Below are positions 6,019 through 6,767 of a DNA stretch of 6,767 nucleotides, piece by piece. The stretch is taken from assembly GCA_937897535.1 (NCBI GenBank), contig CALCQB010000330.1, forward strand, positions 1 to 6,767, written 5' to 3'. The DNA comes from an uncultured Novosphingobium sp. (GTDB lineage: Bacteria > Pseudomonadota > Alphaproteobacteria > Sphingomonadales > Sphingomonadaceae). Position numbers and translations under genes: made by a program. The notes under the pieces are model-generated. The model made no database searches. It worked only from the letters and a program-made list of their open reading frames with translations, and was not told the origin of the DNA. Position 1 is the stretch's first letter, and the number at the start of each line of letters is the position of its first letter.

Positions 6019-6767
6019 TCAGCCCTCGCCCGTTTCGGCGCTGGCCGGCGGGTGCAGCCGCAGCCGGGTGACGCGCTTTTCGTCGCCGCCGATCACTTCC
6101 AGCTGCCAGCCGCTGTCATGCGCCAGCACCGCGCCAACCTGCGGAACCTGCCCGGCCAGAATGAACGCCAGTCCGCCCAGGGTATCGACATCGTCCTCGA
6201 TTTCGCCCAGCCGCGGATCGATCGCTGCCCCGACATCGTCAAGCTCGGCGCGGGCGTCGGCTTCCCATACGCCTTGTTCGAGCGCGACCAGCAGCTCGGT
6301 CGGCGCATCGTCGTGCTCGTCCTCGATCGCCCCGGTGATCTCCTCGACCAGGTCCTCGAAGGTAATAATCCCGTCGGTTCCGGAATATTCGTCGACCACC
6401 ACCGCCAGGTGAACCCGGCTGGCGCGCATGTCGTTGAGCACGTCGAGCGCGTTGCGGGCCTGCGGCACGAACAGCGGCTGGCGCATCAGCTGGGCCCAGT
6501 CCTTGGGGGGCTTGCCCTCGGCCAGGAACGGAAAAACGTCCTTGATCAGCATCATCCCGATCACTTCGTCGAGCGTGTCGGCATAGACCGGCAGCCGCGA
6601 GTGGCCATGCTCGGCGAAGGCCTTGACCACTTCGTCCCAGCTGGCGCTGCGCGGCAAGGCGATGATCTCGCCGCGCGGGATCGCGACATCGTCGGCATCG
6701 TGTTCGCTGAAATGCAGCAGGTTGCGCAGCATCTGCCGCTCAAGCGGGGAAAGATCGCCGTTGCCAG
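6019..6767 (-). CDS. CBS-domain CorC/HlyC-type protein (N-terminus cut by window edge)
   Basis: About 248 residues are in the window. From the edge the frame reads GNGDLSPLERQMLRNLLHF, the family's usual N-terminal helix, so the Met at 6732 is internal and the true start lies beyond 6767. Two CBS motifs follow, with DDVAIPRGEIIAL at the first and the signature HLAVVVDEYSGTDGIITFED plus EEITGAIEDEHD at the second, then the C-terminal transporter-associated CorC_HlyC domain (PF03471; AELDDVGAAIDPRLGE to VTRLRLHP). No DUF21 membrane domain can be seen, which makes it the cytosolic YbeX/CorC type rather than a membrane CorB type. YbeX proteins are linked to Mg2+/Co2+ homeostasis and ribosome maintenance, and usually follow phoH and ybeY; I would expect those outside the right edge. 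Its stop is 4 nt from the lysR TTG and overlaps that gene's ribosome-site region. Confidence 0.9.
   Translation of the reverse strand, partial: GNGDLSPLERQMLRNLLHFSEHDADDVAIPRGEIIALPRSASWDEVVKAFAEHGHSRLPVYADTLDEVIGMMLIKDVFPFLAEGKPPKDWAQLMRQPLFVPQARNALDVLNDMRASRVHLAVVVDEYSGTDGIITFEDLVEEITGAIEDEHDDAPTELLVALEQGVWEADARAELDDVGAAIDPRLGEIEDDVDTLGGLAFILAGQVPQVGAVLAHDSGWQLEVIGGDEKRVTRLRLHPPASAETGEG

Noticed and set aside
5157..6071. 304-codon + strand frame antisense to lysR and the corC-like end.
   Set aside because: It crosses two real genes, has no recognisable motif, and is explained by codon bias of the opposite strand.
1..6767. Mobile elements, CRISPR repeats, tRNA/rRNA genes, toxin-antitoxin or defence modules.
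   Set aside because: Coding genes fill almost the whole window, and no transposase, regularly spaced repeat, cloverleaf or defence-type protein was seen on either strand.

Overview
This 6.8-kb window is GC-rich bacterial chromosomal DNA with very GC-biased third codon positions. The gene set (FrnE-type DsbA oxidoreductase, DUF1489, MgtE, a short cytoplasmic cyclophilin, an AIM24/TIGR00266 protein, a GcvA-like LysR regulator and a CBS-CorC protein) and the divergent E. coli-like promoters fit an alphaproteobacterium, most likely of the Sphingomonadales. That placement is by family resemblance only; there is no rRNA or other marker in the window.

Layout. Left end, + strand (1-918): the last 21 codons of an unrecognised gene overlap by ATGA the start of an FrnE-like thiol oxidoreductase, which in turn overlaps by ATGA a previously easy-to-miss 54-codon ORF for a two-helix membrane microprotein. 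This run meets a convergent - strand pair at about 920-926. That pair (926-2748) is mgtE followed by a DUF1489 gene, joined by a TGATG overlap. A 110-bp divergent promoter region (2749-2858) separates mgtE from a + strand monocistronic cyclophilin gene (2859-3308), which ends in a strong intrinsic terminator (3330-3360) shared with the convergent AIM24 gene.

Right half, all - strand (3363-6767): reading in transcription order, a 5'-truncated CBS/CorC gene, a LysR regulator that starts with TTG, a secreted divergent cyclophilin, and the AIM24/TIGR00266 gene. Gaps are 4, 14 and 63 nt, so this is probably one transcription unit that ends at the shared terminator.

Themes: divalent-cation/CBS biology (MgtE, CorC), protein folding in the cytoplasm and envelope (FrnE, two cyclophilins) and small or unknown conserved proteins (DUF1489, AIM24, microprotein). 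I see no mobile element, CRISPR array, RNA gene or defence cassette. The window looks like ordinary core chromosome; the points worth checking are the microprotein, the possibly leaderless mgtE start, the hairpin around the AIM24 ribosome-binding site, and the degenerate active site of the secreted cyclophilin.
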